Positions 17,640-27,009 of a DNA stretch of 54,715 nucleotides are shown piece after piece (position 1 is the stretch's first letter; the number at the start of each line of letters is the position of its first letter). The notes beneath the pieces were generated by a model, which saw nothing but the letters and a program-made list of their open reading frames with translations, made no database searches and was not told the origin of the DNA. Position numbers and translations under genes: made by a program. The DNA lies in contig CAYWKS010000017.1 in the NCBI GenBank assembly GCA_964458935.1, positions 1-54,715 on the forward strand, read 5' to 3'. Origin of the DNA: CAYWKS01 sp964458935 (GTDB lineage Bacteria > Planctomycetota > Phycisphaerae > Phycisphaerales > Zrk34).

Positions 17640-20555
17640 TTACTTCTGGGTGAGCACGATCTCGCCGCGGAAGTCTTCGGGGGGTCCGGCCTCAACGTAC
17701 GTCCGGCACAGCCCGATGTACAGGTCGATCAGCGGGGATGGGCCGTAGCGCTCGGCGAACTGCTCGAATCGCTTCACCGCCTCGTCGAACGCACCGTTGA
17801 CGTAGGCGGCGACCGCGGCGTCGGTGTCCGCGGCGAAGCGGCGCTGGGCGTCGGTGGCGTGGTCGGCCATCGCGAGCAGCTCGTAGACGGGCTCGGGCTG
17901 GTCGCGGCCGACCACGACGATCCGCCCCACCTGCCGGGCCAGCACGTCGCCGGCGACCAGCTCGTGCGTGCGGCGGTTCAGCAGCACCTGCGTGCCGAAC
18001 TGCTTGTTCGACGACTCCAGCCGCGACGCCAGGTTCACCGTGTCGCCGATGACCGTGTAGTCGCTGCGGTCGGGCGGCGCGCCGCAGTCGCCGACCATCA
18101 TCGGCCCGGTCGCGATGCCCACCCGCATGAACAGCCGAGGCAGGTCGCCGAACCGCTCGTCCTCGCCGAGCTTGTCCATCTGCCCGATGCACCGCAGCAT
18201 CGACCGGCAGGCGTTGAGCGTGTGCTGGTCGTCGTCGAGCGGCGCGCCCCAGAACGCCATGATCCCGTCGCCGAGGTACTTGTTCACCGTGCCCCGCCCG
18301 TCCATGATCTCGTGCGTCATCGCGCGGAGGTACTCGTTGAGCAGCCCGATCGTCTGCTCCGGGCCCAGCCGCTCCGAGACGCTGGTGAACCCGGCGATGT
18401 CGCTGAACATGCAGGTCAGCTCGTGTCGGCCCTGCTTGATGAGCGAGGGGTCGGCGACGATCAGGTCCACCAGGTCACGCGAGACGTAGTTCTTGAACTG
18501 CTTGGTGATGCGGGCCCGCTCACGCTGCTCGAGGACGAGCCGGTACACCGTGATGCTCATCCACGCCAGGGCGGCGGTGATGCCCGGCCCCGCGGCCGCG
18601 ACCTGCACGTCCAGCCGATCGAACGCCACGAACGCGTTGACCGCGAGAAAGGCGGCGACGACCCCGCCGGCGATCGCCAGGGCGCGGATCGGCGCGACAA
18701 GCGCCGTGACGATGCTCACCAGCACGCCGACCAGCACGACCATCGCCGCGTCGAGCCACGGCGGGGCGCGATCGACGAAATGCCGCGTCAGGATTCCGTT
18801 GAGCACCGCGCCGTGGATCACCACGCCGGGCGTTCGCTCGTCGAGCCAGGTCGGCACGAAGTCGGCGATCGACCCGGTGGCGGTCCACCCGATCAGGCAC
18901 GCGGCGCCTTCGACCTGCTCGCGCAGCCGGCGCTCGTACGAGGCGATCGCCTCCCGGCCGCGTTGCGCCTCGGCCATGTGCAGCGCCAGGTACGGCGCGT
19001 GCCGCGTCAGCGTCTGCTTGAGCGCCCGCTCGTCGTCGGCCAGGTCCGTCAGCCCCTCGAACATGCCCAGGACCTGCTCGGCCTTGTCGAGCACGGCTTG
19101 GCGGAGCTGGGCGCGCTGCCCGACCTCCGCCGCGGTCAACGCCCCCGCCTCGCGCGCCGCGATCAGCCGGATGTAGTCGGCCTTCAGCTCGGCGATGCCG
19201 AACCCCTGCAGCAAGGGCTGGTTGAGGATCGCCGCGGCGTGCAGATCGGCCTGCAGCTCGTTGTGCGCCAGGTCCGCGCGCTCGTCGGGCGCCTCGACCA
19301 GCGTGCCGATGGAGATGTGCTGCCCGCGCGATTCGCCCCCCGGATCAAACAGCCGCTCCCACCGCTGGGCGTTGCTCGGCCAGGGGACCATGACCCGGTC
19401 GCGCGGCAGGCCCCACCCGTCGCCCGGCCGCGCCGCGAGCATCGGCACCCGCACCTCGCCCCGCGTCCCGTCCGGCCACGTCGCCCCGGGCAGGATCGTC
19501 GCCTCGTCCGTCACCCGCACCGACCCCAGCGGCACGTCCAGAAAATGGCAGGCGATCACCAGCGCAAAGTGCGGGTACAGCCGGCCCCGGTCGCTGACCC
19601 ACAGCGGCACCGAGCGGACGTGGCCGTCGGGGTCGGCCTCGTAGGTCACCGAGCCCACGCCGGCGGCGGCCCGGGTGAGCGGCCACAGCGGCGTGCGCAC
19701 CGAGACCGGGTCGTCGCCGCGATGCGACCGCACCGTCGCCCGCCTCAGGTGCCCCAGCGACCGCACCGCCTCGTGCTGCCGCTGGAGCAGGTTGATCTCC
19801 GCGGCGTCGCGGACCGCCGCGTCGATCTCCGGGAAGATCAGCTCGCGGCAGACCGGCACGGACGGCAACTGCCCGCGCTGCTCGGCCAGCGCCTGCAACC
19901 GCGCCCTCACCGCCCGCTCCTTGAGCAGGTTGATCGAGTCGCGGACGAACGTGGCCTCCTCGCCGGCCAGACCCAGCCGCTCGATCAATGCCTCGGCGTC
20001 GATCGCGGGGTCCTGTTCGAGCGCCGCGACGCTGCGGCGGGCGACCGGGCCCTCCGCCGCCTCGCGCGAGGCGACCATCGCCGCGACCACGTTGCCCGCC
20101 CGTTCCACCGAGCGCACCAGCCGCCGGTCGTCTTCGATCAGCCGGAACGCCGGCGCGTCGGCGGGTGTGTTGGCGTCGGTGGTCGCCGGTTCGACCGGCA
20201 CGGCGCGCGGCCGCTGCGGGTCGTCCAGCAGCAGGTCGAACGCGATCACCCGGGCCCCCGCCCGATGCAGCTCATCGACCACGTGGGCGAGGTAGGTTCG
20301 GGGCCAGGGCCAGCGACCCGTCCGCGCCAGCGACAGGTCGTCGATGTCGACGTGTACGACGCGATCGGACGGGTCGGGCGTGTGGTTCGCCGCGTATCGC
20401 CAGCGCCAGTCGGCGGCGATGCGCTCGACCGGCTGCCAGAGGCCCAACCCTTCGCCGCCGGCGGCCAGCGCCGTCAGCGCCAGGCCGATCAGCAAGCTCA
20501 CCCCGAACCGCCCCTGCGAGCGGCGCCGTGATATCAGGCCCGACCAGATCGACAT
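17640..20555 (-). CDS. CHASE2-domain class III adenylate/guanylate cyclase
   Basis: 971-aa membrane receptor cyclase. After a first helix (residues about 16-35) comes a large extracytoplasmic CHASE2 domain (VVHVDIDDLSLARTGRWPWPRTYLAHVVDELHRAGARVIAFDLLL...). Membrane helices follow near residues 610-680, then a linker FKNYVSRDLVDLIV and the catalytic domain. Metal-binding aspartates are in FSDIAGFTS and GDGIMAFWG, and YTVIGDTVNLASRLES is the transition-state region; the Asp there favours ATP over GTP by family knowledge. The tail has a TPR-like region. TAGCAT ends 8 nt before this ATG, without a Shine-Dalgarno sequence. Two CNNM genes follow on the same strand. Confidence 0.9.
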   Translation of the reverse strand: MSIWSGLISRRRSQGRFGVSLLIGLALTALAAGGEGLGLWQPVERIAADWRWRYAANHTPDPSDRVVHVDIDDLSLARTGRWPWPRTYLAHVVDELHRAGARVIAFDLLLDDPQRPRAVPVEPATTDANTPADAPAFRLIEDDRRLVRSVERAGNVVAAMVASREAAEGPVARRSVAALEQDPAIDAEALIERLGLAGEEATFVRDSINLLKERAVRARLQALAEQRGQLPSVPVCRELIFPEIDAAVRDAAEINLLQRQHEAVRSLGHLRRATVRSHRGDDPVSVRTPLWPLTRAAAGVGSVTYEADPDGHVRSVPLWVSDRGRLYPHFALVIACHFLDVPLGSVRVTDEATILPGATWPDGTRGEVRVPMLAARPGDGWGLPRDRVMVPWPSNAQRWERLFDPGGESRGQHISIGTLVEAPDERADLAHNELQADLHAAAILNQPLLQGFGIAELKADYIRLIAAREAGALTAAEVGQRAQLRQAVLDKAEQVLGMFEGLTDLADDERALKQTLTRHAPYLALHMAEAQRGREAIASYERRLREQVEGAACLIGWTATGSIADFVPTWLDERTPGVVIHGAVLNGILTRHFVDRAPPWLDAAMVVLVGVLVSIVTALVAPIRALAIAGGVVAAFLAVNAFVAFDRLDVQVAAAGPGITAALAWMSITVYRLVLEQRERARITKQFKNYVSRDLVDLIVADPSLIKQGRHELTCMFSDIAGFTSVSERLGPEQTIGLLNEYLRAMTHEIMDGRGTVNKYLGDGIMAFWGAPLDDDQHTLNACRSMLRCIGQMDKLGEDERFGDLPRLFMRVGIATGPMMVGDCGAPPDRSDYTVIGDTVNLASRLESSNKQFGTQVLLNRRTHELVAGDVLARQVGRIVVVGRDQPEPVYELLAMADHATDAQRRFAADTDAAVAAYVNGAFDEAVKRFEQFAERYGPSPLIDLYIGLCRTYVEAGPPEDFRGEIVLTQK

Positions 20556-20678
20556 GACCGACCATGCTACTGCGTGAGGCACGTCGAGGCGAGACGCGCG
20601 GGCGCATGGAAAACGCGTCGGCCCCGGGGGCCGACGCGTGGGTCGAGCGAAGTCTCACACAGTCGACGCGGCCGCGGA

Positions 20679-21563
20679 TCAGGCGTCGGCGCCGCTGTCG
20701 TCGATCGGCGGAGGCGGCGTCGTGCTGTTCTCGAAGCCGGACTTGCTGTTGTTCTCGTTGCCGTCGAGGACATTGCGGCCGTCTTCGATGCCGCCGGTGA
20801 AGGACCCGCCGCCGAGCCCGCCGCTGGAGCTGCCCGGTGCGTCGTTGCCGGGGTCTTCCCCGCTGCCGCTGTCCTTGCCGCCGTCGTCGCGCTTGTCACC
20901 CGTATCGCCGCCCTGACCGAAGATGCCCTGGCCTGCTCGACCACCGTTGTCTTCGGTCCCCTGGTTATCGAAGATGTAGGTGCCGCCGTCGGAATTGGAG
21001 TTCAACTCGGCCGAGCCGGTCTCGTTGGTCTTGTCGGGGTCATACGCGTTGTTCAGCCCGGCGGTGAATTTGCCGCCGGTGCCCTTGACGGCCATGGTGC
21101 CGGTGGGCGAGGCGATGCGGAAGTCATTGTTGAAGCCGACGCGGTTGACCTTGAAATCGATCCGGCCGTGCTTGACGGCGACGAGGGTGCGGAGCACGTT
21201 GCCATCGCGGGCGAGGCGGCCCACGTAGAAGTGGCTCAGCCGCTCGACCGTGACGCGTGCGTTGGGGCCGATGTCCAGCGTCAGTTCACCGCGCAGGCCC
21301 GTCTGGACCTCGGCGCCCACGGGCAGGACCATGCCCTTTTCGACGGCCTGCCAGGGCTGGTCGGTGGCCTCGCGGACACGGACCGAACCGGCGAAGTCGA
21401 CGACGCGGGTGGTGAGTTGGGCCCGGTCGGCCGGGTTCTCAGCCGCAGCCGGCTGGGTGTTTTGCCCCGTCGGCTCCGTCGGGCCGTCCTCGGGCTCGGC
21501 GAGGCACATCGGCCCTAAAGCCATGCAGAACATACTGATACAGACAATAGCGTTGGTCTTCAT
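20679..21563 (-). CDS. Secreted FecR-domain protein
   Basis: 294-aa exported protein. A signal peptide (MKTNAIVCISMFCMALGPMCLA) precedes a FecR domain at about 55-165: VVDFAGSVRVREATDQPWQAVEKGMVLPVGAEVQTGLRGELTLDIGPNARVTV, then IASPTGTMAVKGTGGKF. The C-terminal 120 residues are low-complexity, rich in Gly, Asp, Asn and Ser. It has no membrane helix, so it is periplasmic or outer-membrane-associated rather than a classical anti-sigma factor. Its ATG overlaps the lipoprotein stop (ATGA), and GAAAGGG precedes it. It is the third gene of a barrel-lipoprotein-FecR cluster. Confidence 0.85.
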   Translation of the reverse strand: MKTNAIVCISMFCMALGPMCLAEPEDGPTEPTGQNTQPAAAENPADRAQLTTRVVDFAGSVRVREATDQPWQAVEKGMVLPVGAEVQTGLRGELTLDIGPNARVTVERLSHFYVGRLARDGNVLRTLVAVKHGRIDFKVNRVGFNNDFRIASPTGTMAVKGTGGKFTAGLNNAYDPDKTNETGSAELNSNSDGGTYIFDNQGTEDNGGRAGQGIFGQGGDTGDKRDDGGKDSGSGEDPGNDAPGSSSGGLGGGSFTGGIEDGRNVLDGNENNSKSGFENSTTPPPPIDDSGADA

Positions 21564-22096
21564 ATCCCTTTCTCCACTGCGTAGTCTCGGGCTTTCCCCA
21601 TGACACCGACAAAAGCGATGCCGCTGAGGCCCTGCTGGGGTGTTCCCTGGTCCATGATATCCCGGTAGATCAGCGCCCGCGTCGCATAGCGCGGGTGCGG
21701 GCCGATGACCCGCATGGTCAGCCCGCCCTTGATGTCGAGGATGCGGCAGAGCACGGAGGCGACGGTGCCCCGGGTCACCGCCTGATCGGGCGGGCGATAC
21801 CAGTTCCAGTCGAGGTAGCCGCGCTCGGCCAGCCAGGCGATGCGTTCCTCGTAGGTTCCCGCCGGATCGGACCCGTGGGCCAGCTCGATCAGCCCGTGCA
21901 GGGCATCGTTGTTGGTGGTGACCGGCTGTTCGGCCAGGCCATGCCAGAAGTCCAGCTCCGCCCGGGTGTTGGCCTGGTCGTACTCGGTGATGAGGGGGCT
22001 GGCGTACTGGCTGTTCTGGCAACCGCCCAGGCAGGCGGCCAGCGCCAGCAGCATGAGCGCCGCCGCTCGCGAGGTTGTGGGCCGAATCCGCTTCAT
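21560..22096 (-). CDS. Lipoprotein, hypothetical
   Basis: 178-aa protein with a lipoprotein signal ending in the lipobox LGGC (MKRIRPTTSRAAALMLLALAACLGGC), so predicted to be lipid-anchored, probably in the outer membrane. The mature part (EERIAWLAERGYLDWNWYRPPDQAVTRGTVASVLCRILDIKGG) resembles an SLH-like helical repeat only weakly. It lies 22 nt after the beta-barrel gene and overlaps the FecR gene by 4 nt; the tight spacing suggests the three products work together at the cell envelope. Confidence 0.8.
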   Translation of the reverse strand: MKRIRPTTSRAAALMLLALAACLGGCQNSQYASPLITEYDQANTRAELDFWHGLAEQPVTTNNDALHGLIELAHGSDPAGTYEERIAWLAERGYLDWNWYRPPDQAVTRGTVASVLCRILDIKGGLTMRVIGPHPRYATRALIYRDIMDQGTPQQGLSGIAFVGVMGKARDYAVEKGI

Positions 22097-22118
22097 GACA
22101 AGACTTCTCCGTGGGCGG

Positions 22119-23615
22119 TCAGAAGGAGTAGCTGATGCCGGTGATGAACGCGTGGCGCTCGTCCTTGTCGGTGGCGATGGCCTGGCCGGGCACGAACACG
22201 CCGTACTGGACGAACACGGCCACGTCCTCGGTCAGCCGCCAGTTGGAATACACGTCGAACTCGAAGCCGAGGTACCGATCATCGCGGGTGGCCTCGTCGA
22301 AGGCGGCGTGGGGGTTCATCTTGTTGAACACGAAGACGTTGGCGCCGACCTGCCACCGCTCAAAGACCAGCTTGTCGGTGTTGCGGAGCGGGAAGGTCTG
22401 CACGCCCAGCCGGTACATCATCAGGTTGCTCACCGGCGCGCCGAACGCGATGCCGGTGTTCACGAACCCGAAGGCGTTGAAGGCGTTGTCGTTGGTGCCG
22501 GGCTGGTTGCCGCCGAAGGTGTCCGAGGTGTCGAACACGCGATCCTCGTCGCCGCTGGCGAAGATCGACTCGAACTGCAGCTCGGTCAGGTTGTCGTCGT
22601 TGAAGCTGTAGCGGAGCAAGCCGCGGGCGGCCCAGGCGTCGATCTCCTCGTGGGTCTGGTCGATGGCACCCAGCGTCTGCGCGTCGAAGCTGTTGCTCAG
22701 GCCCTCGCCCGTCTCGTAGACGAACTCGGCCTCGTAACTCAAGCGGGGGAACAGCCGGCCGTTCGAACCGGCCGCGAGGTAGGTGCTCTCGTACTCGAAG
22801 CTGGTGGGCACGACGTTGCCGAACAGCGTGAGGTTGGCGAAGTCCTCGTCGTTGTGGTCCCACTGGTGCATGGCGTAGACGTAGGGCTTGTGGTTGGTCC
22901 AGCCGGTCCACGTGACCATGCCCCCGAGGAAGACCCGCTCGGTCTCGCCGTCGAAGCTGGGCCTCGACGAGTCAAAGTCGATGACCGTGGACTCGGGGGT
23001 CTGGCCGAACAGCCCGCGGACGGCCCACTCGTTGCCGATCTCCGCGGTCCAGTCCAGCGCGATGACCTGCTCGCTGAGCACGAGCCCGCTGGCCCACTGC
23101 ACGTACTGCCGGCCCATCCGCGCGGTGAGGTTGTGCGTGGACCGGCGGCCCTCGTACGCCTCGATCGCCCGCCGCAGGTCGAACTGGTACCAGTAGCGGT
23201 CCTGCAAAGGATAGATCAGCTTGTCGCCGCCGCCGTCGAACGAATCGCCGGGATTGAAGTCCCGGTACTGGAAACGCAGCCGCCCGTAGAACTGGTGGGC
23301 CCCGTCGAGGTTCACGTACCCGAACAACTGGTTGTCGTACTGGCGGAGGATGCGGGTGCGCTGCTCGGTGTCGTCCAGCGCGAAGAACGTGAAGTTGACG
23401 ATCGCTCCGTAGTCGACCACCGCACGCTCGTCCAGCCCCAGCGCGGGGTTGGCCCTTAGGGCGTAACGCTGCTCGGCCTGGCGGAGCTGCTGCTCCAGCC
23501 GCGCGGTGATGTTGTCGGCTTGCGCCCGCGCCGTCCCCGCTGTCGCCGACACCGCCGTCAGCAACGCACCCAGCGTCAGCGCGATTCGATTAACACGACG
23601 ATCATTGCGTGCCAT
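22119..23615 (-). CDS. Outer-membrane beta-barrel, alginate-export (AlgE)-like
   Basis: 498-aa exported protein with a signal peptide (IALTLGALLTAVSATAGTARAQA), a short coiled region (ITARLEQQLRQAEQRY), then an extended series of alternating strands rich in aromatic residues typical of an alginate-export/porin-like barrel (QFYGRLRFQYRDFNPGDSF; RRSTHNLTARMGRQYVQWASGLVLSEQVIALDWTAEIG). It ends ITGISYSF with the C-terminal Phe expected for outer-membrane barrels. The ATG at 23615 is chosen because upstream codons do not look coding. Substrate unknown; polysaccharide export is only one possibility. Confidence 0.75.
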   Translation of the reverse strand: MARNDRRVNRIALTLGALLTAVSATAGTARAQADNITARLEQQLRQAEQRYALRANPALGLDERAVVDYGAIVNFTFFALDDTEQRTRILRQYDNQLFGYVNLDGAHQFYGRLRFQYRDFNPGDSFDGGGDKLIYPLQDRYWYQFDLRRAIEAYEGRRSTHNLTARMGRQYVQWASGLVLSEQVIALDWTAEIGNEWAVRGLFGQTPESTVIDFDSSRPSFDGETERVFLGGMVTWTGWTNHKPYVYAMHQWDHNDEDFANLTLFGNVVPTSFEYESTYLAAGSNGRLFPRLSYEAEFVYETGEGLSNSFDAQTLGAIDQTHEEIDAWAARGLLRYSFNDDNLTELQFESIFASGDEDRVFDTSDTFGGNQPGTNDNAFNAFGFVNTGIAFGAPVSNLMMYRLGVQTFPLRNTDKLVFERWQVGANVFVFNKMNPHAAFDEATRDDRYLGFEFDVYSNWRLTEDVAVFVQYGVFVPGQAIATDKDERHAFITGISYSF

Positions 23616-23766
23616 GGGGTCCCCTAACAGCCTGCTTAGGTACACGGTCAGTGATTCTAGTGATATCGGGCTGCCATGTGCAACGGCACCAGCCCGCCAC
23701 GACACGCCCCACACCCCACGGCCGATAATCTCACCCCACATCGGCGAATCGGGTACAGTCCGCAGC

Positions 23767-24840
23767 ATGACCGAATCCGACAACCTCCAGACCCTGCTCC
23801 GCATCATCGCCACCGGCCGAACCCTCTCCGAAACGCAGGCCCACGACGCGTTCGCCGCGGTCATGGCCGGCCACGCCACCGACGCACAGATCGGCGCGCT
23901 GCTCGCCGGGCTCCAGGCCCGCGCCGGCGGGCCCGCCGTCGATGAGATCGTCGGCGCCGCACGCGCCATGCGCGATCACGCCCGCCCCGTCCATGTCCCC
24001 GACGACATCGACGTCATCGACACCTGCGGCACCGGCGGCGACAGCACCGGCACCTTCAACATCTCCACCACCGCCGCAATCATCGCCGCCGCCGCCGGCG
24101 CCCACGTCGCCAAGCACGGCAACCGCTCGGTCACCAGCAACTCCGGCTCCAGCCAGGTCCTCGAACAGCTCGGCGTCCGGCTCGACTGCGACGACGCCAC
24201 GCTGCAACGCTGCCTCACCCAAGCCCGCCTGTGCTTCTGCTTCGCCCCGGCGCATCACCCGGCCATGAAGCACGCCGTCGGCCCACGCAAGCAGCTCGGC
24301 TTCCGTACCATCTTCAACGTCCTCGGGCCCCTGACCAACCCCGCCGGCGCTAAACGCCAGGTCATCGGCGTCTTCGACGATCGCCTCACCGAGACTCTCG
24401 CCGCCGTCCTCGACCGCCTCGGCGCCGTCCACGCCATGGTCGTCCACGGCAAGACCCTCGCCGCGCCCGACACCACCGAGGGCGGGCTCGGCCTCGACGA
24501 GATCACCACCACCGGCCCGACCCAGATCACCGTGCTCAAGCGGGGCATCATCGAAACATCCCAGTTGCACCCCGCCGACCTCGGCCTCAACGCCGCCGGC
24601 CTCGCCGAGTTGCGGATCGACGGCGTCGAGGCCTCCGCCCGCGTCGTCCTCGCCGTGCTCGACGGCATGAAGGGTCCGGCCCGGGACATCGCCGCCCTCA
24701 ACGCCGCCGCCGCGCTCGTCGTCGCCGACCGGGCCGCCGACCTCCACGAGGGACTCGCACTCGCCTTTGAGGCCATCGATTCGGGCGCCGCACGGCAATG
24801 CCTCGATCAACTCGTCCGCATCACCCGCGCCGGCGCGTGA
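23767..24840 (+). CDS. trpD: Anthranilate phosphoribosyltransferase
   Basis: Transfers phosphoribose from PRPP to anthranilate in tryptophan synthesis. The 357-aa protein has DTCGTGGDSTGTFNISTTAAIIAAAAGAHVAKHGNRSVTSNSGSSQVLE (PRPP and metal site), the anthranilate-binding FAPAHHPAMKHAVGPRKQLGFRTIFNVLGPLTNPA, and an N-terminal helical subdomain. It is alone here, with no other trp gene nearby. No Shine-Dalgarno sequence; TACAGT at 23754-23759 ends 7 nt before the ATG, a possible leaderless start. No Trp-rich leader ORF was found. Confidence 0.95.
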   Translation: MTESDNLQTLLRIIATGRTLSETQAHDAFAAVMAGHATDAQIGALLAGLQARAGGPAVDEIVGAARAMRDHARPVHVPDDIDVIDTCGTGGDSTGTFNISTTAAIIAAAAGAHVAKHGNRSVTSNSGSSQVLEQLGVRLDCDDATLQRCLTQARLCFCFAPAHHPAMKHAVGPRKQLGFRTIFNVLGPLTNPAGAKRQVIGVFDDRLTETLAAVLDRLGAVHAMVVHGKTLAAPDTTEGGLGLDEITTTGPTQITVLKRGIIETSQLHPADLGLNAAGLAELRIDGVEASARVVLAVLDGMKGPARDIAALNAAAALVVADRAADLHEGLALAFEAIDSGAARQCLDQLVRITRAGA

Positions 24841-24857
24841 TCGGCCCGACCGCCGCC

Positions 24858-26024
24858 TCAGCGCCGCATGTCCCGGTACTGCCGCGGCGTCTGCCCGGTC
24901 GCCTTGCGGATGGCCCGGCTGAATGTCGACTGCTGCCCGATCCCCGTCACCCGCCCGATGTCCGCCAGCGGCATGCCCGTCGTCCGAAGCAACTGCGTCG
25001 CTCGCTCGATCCGCTGCCGGCGGACCTCGTCCTTCACCGACCGGCCCAGCGTCGCGGTGAACTTGCGGTGCAGCGTCCGCACCGACACCGCCGCCGCCTC
25101 CGCGATCCCGTACGCGGTCAGCTCCTCCCCCAGGTGCCGCGCAATGTAGCTCACCGCGATCGAGACGTCCGGGTCGGTTGTGGCGATCGTCCCGGTCGAT
25201 TGCCGCGTCTGAACCTCGACCCGATCCATCCAGTTGCGGTGCGGGATGTCCTCGCCCCGGATCAGCCGCGCCATCAGCCGCCCGGCCATCCGCCCGATCT
25301 CCTCGAAATCGATCCAGATCGACGACAGCGTCGGCGAGGCGATCTCGCATGTGAACTCGTCCCAGCACACCGCCAGCGGCGCCACCTCGTGCGGCACGTG
25401 CAGGTGCGCCCGGCGACAGGCTTCCAGCACCCGCCACGCGTGGCCCTCGTCGCTGCAAAGCAACGCCAGAGGCGCGGGCGCCGAACCGAGAAACGACGCC
25501 AGCGCCTCGTACTGCTCCTCGAAGGCCGCGCGGCCCCCCGAAAACCCAGGCGGCACCGCCCGATGCACCTGCACCGAACGACCCGCCTCCGCCGCTCGCT
25601 CCACGTAAGACGCGCCGATCAGTTCCACTTCCGGGCACGACGCACCCGGCGGCGGGCTCAAGTACGCCAGCGAAAGATACCCCCGCTCGATGAAGTGCGA
25701 CGCCGCCAGCCGACCGATCGCCCGATAATCCGGACCGGCCCACGGCCACGCCGACCTCAGCCCCTGAGGCCGTATCGTCAGCTTCGGCATCTGCAATCCA
25801 TCGATCACGTGCGCACGGTCGCTCGGATACTGGCAGATCGCCCCGGCGAACTGCACCCCCCGCGGCACCGCCCCCACCTCAAAATCTCGCACCGCCATCG
25901 GCGTCAACGCCCAGTTGCCCTGATGCTGCGCAAACTCCGCCAGACCCCGCATCACACGCCTCAAGTGCGGAAAATGCCACACGCTGAAGACCACCGCTAT
26001 GTCCACACGCCCCACCTCAACCAT
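24858..26024 (-). CDS. AraC-family regulator with XylR-like sugar-binding domain
   Basis: 388-aa transcription factor. The first 270 residues form a LacI/periplasmic-binding-like sensor (IAVVFSVWHFPHLRRVMRGLAEFAQHQGNW; ALLCSDEGHAWRVLEACRRAHLHVPHEVAPLAVCWDE), as in the xylose regulator XylR. The C-terminal 100 residues are an AraC double helix-turn-helix (IAEAAAVSVRTLHRKFTATLGRSVKDEVRRQRIERATQLLRTTGMPLADIGRVTGIGQQSTFSRAIRKATGQTPRQYR). The ligand is unknown. It is divergent from a PEP-CTERM protein gene 200 nt away, which it may control. Confidence 0.92.
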   Translation of the reverse strand: MVEVGRVDIAVVFSVWHFPHLRRVMRGLAEFAQHQGNWALTPMAVRDFEVGAVPRGVQFAGAICQYPSDRAHVIDGLQMPKLTIRPQGLRSAWPWAGPDYRAIGRLAASHFIERGYLSLAYLSPPPGASCPEVELIGASYVERAAEAGRSVQVHRAVPPGFSGGRAAFEEQYEALASFLGSAPAPLALLCSDEGHAWRVLEACRRAHLHVPHEVAPLAVCWDEFTCEIASPTLSSIWIDFEEIGRMAGRLMARLIRGEDIPHRNWMDRVEVQTRQSTGTIATTDPDVSIAVSYIARHLGEELTAYGIAEAAAVSVRTLHRKFTATLGRSVKDEVRRQRIERATQLLRTTGMPLADIGRVTGIGQQSTFSRAIRKATGQTPRQYRDMRR

Positions 26025-26227
26025 GGCTCACCCTGTCAAACTTGGCCTGAATGAGCAAAAAATATTGGCACACACTCGCTATACGCACCCCTTCCCATGA
26101 GGTTTACTGTAGGCGTCCGATCAACGTATCGGCACATGACCGGCTCGGCGTAGAGTCGGTCCGAAACACATCTCGTTTCATCCGAGAGAGCGCTCAGCGT
26201 TCGCAAACCAGGATTCGGAGGACAGAC

Positions 26228-26917
26228 ATGACCAGGACAAGCACCATTTTCACCGCCGCCGTCGCGGCCTTCTGCCTCACCGCCGCGGCCCATGCCGCCA
26301 GCATCACCGACAACGACGCGACTTGGCCCACTGACAACAACGCCGGGGAGAGCGTCGATGTCTACAGTGTGGCCGATGGTAACGCGGCTCTCACCACCGC
26401 GGAATTTGACACCAAGGACGATCGCGTTAACGGTCAGTCGTTTGAGGCCACAAAATCGGGTACGATCGAGCGTATCTACTTCTCCGCCTTCGGTGGCGGC
26501 GACTCGTTTACCATCAACGTCTTTGAAGTCTCCGATATAGACGACCCGATCGTCACCCAGGGCGCCCAGGTCGGCAGCGAAATCACCGTCGACGCCTTTA
26601 CCCCGTCGGGCAAGGGCGAAAACTACGAAGTCACCCTCACCGCCCTCGAGCAGTTCAGTGTGACCGCCGGTCAGGGGTACCTCATCCTCATTGAGGACGC
26701 TGATAACTCCGGTACGGCGTTCAAGTGGAGCCATATCCTTGATGATGGGAATGATGAGCCTACCCCGAACTTCAGCCCTGGCGTCCCGGTCCGTAACGGC
26801 TCGAAGCACAGCAGACCCGAATTTGACTTCGGCGTGGCGTGGGCCGTCCCCGAGCCGGCCAGCCTCGCCCTGCTGGGCCTCGGCGGCCTGTTCCTGATGC
26901 CCCGCCGTCGCAAGTAA
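26228..26917 (+). CDS. PEP-CTERM sorting domain protein
   Basis: 229-aa secreted protein with signal peptide (TSTIFTAAVAAFCLTAAAHAA), a beta-rich central domain and a C-terminal PEP-CTERM signal VPEPASLALLGLGGLFLMPRRRK. That signal targets proteins to an exosortase for cleavage and surface attachment or release into exopolysaccharide. The exosortase is not in this window. The ATG has GGAGGACAG upstream, and a strong terminator follows at 26964. Codon use is less GC-biased than in neighbouring genes. Confidence 0.88.
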   Translation: MTRTSTIFTAAVAAFCLTAAAHAASITDNDATWPTDNNAGESVDVYSVADGNAALTTAEFDTKDDRVNGQSFEATKSGTIERIYFSAFGGGDSFTINVFEVSDIDDPIVTQGAQVGSEITVDAFTPSGKGENYEVTLTALEQFSVTAGQGYLILIEDADNSGTAFKWSHILDDGNDEPTPNFSPGVPVRNGSKHSRPEFDFGVAWAVPEPASLALLGLGGLFLMPRRRK

Positions 26918-26963
26918 GTACGTCCGCGACGCCGCGACTCAATCTTGATTCCTCCTCCAATAG

Positions 26964-27001
26964 TGGGTCGGATCGTCTCCACGACGGTCCGACCCATTTT
27001 T
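26964..27001 (+). terminator. Intrinsic terminator of the PEP-CTERM gene
   Basis: TGGGTCGGA (26964-26972) pairs perfectly with TCCGACCCA (26988-26996), with an additional inner CGT/ACG pairing, followed by TTTTT at 26997-27001. It sits 47 nt after the stop. Confidence 0.88.
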
Positions 27002-27009
27002 ACCGCGCG

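Noticed and set aside
17607..20531. A 974-codon open frame on the plus strand opposite the cyclase gene
   Set aside because: It is an Arg/His/Pro-rich shadow of GC-rich codons on the opposite strand; the minus strand encodes a clear CHASE2 cyclase with intact catalytic motifs.
23620..23766. A possible Trp attenuator before trpD
   Set aside because: I found no short ORF with Trp codons and no terminator hairpin between the divergent genes.
26060..26085. TTGGCACACACTCGCTA upstream of the PEP-CTERM gene as a sigma-54 promoter
   Set aside because: GG and GC are 9 rather than 10 nt apart and the -12 element is poor; sigma-54 promoters do not tolerate this spacing.
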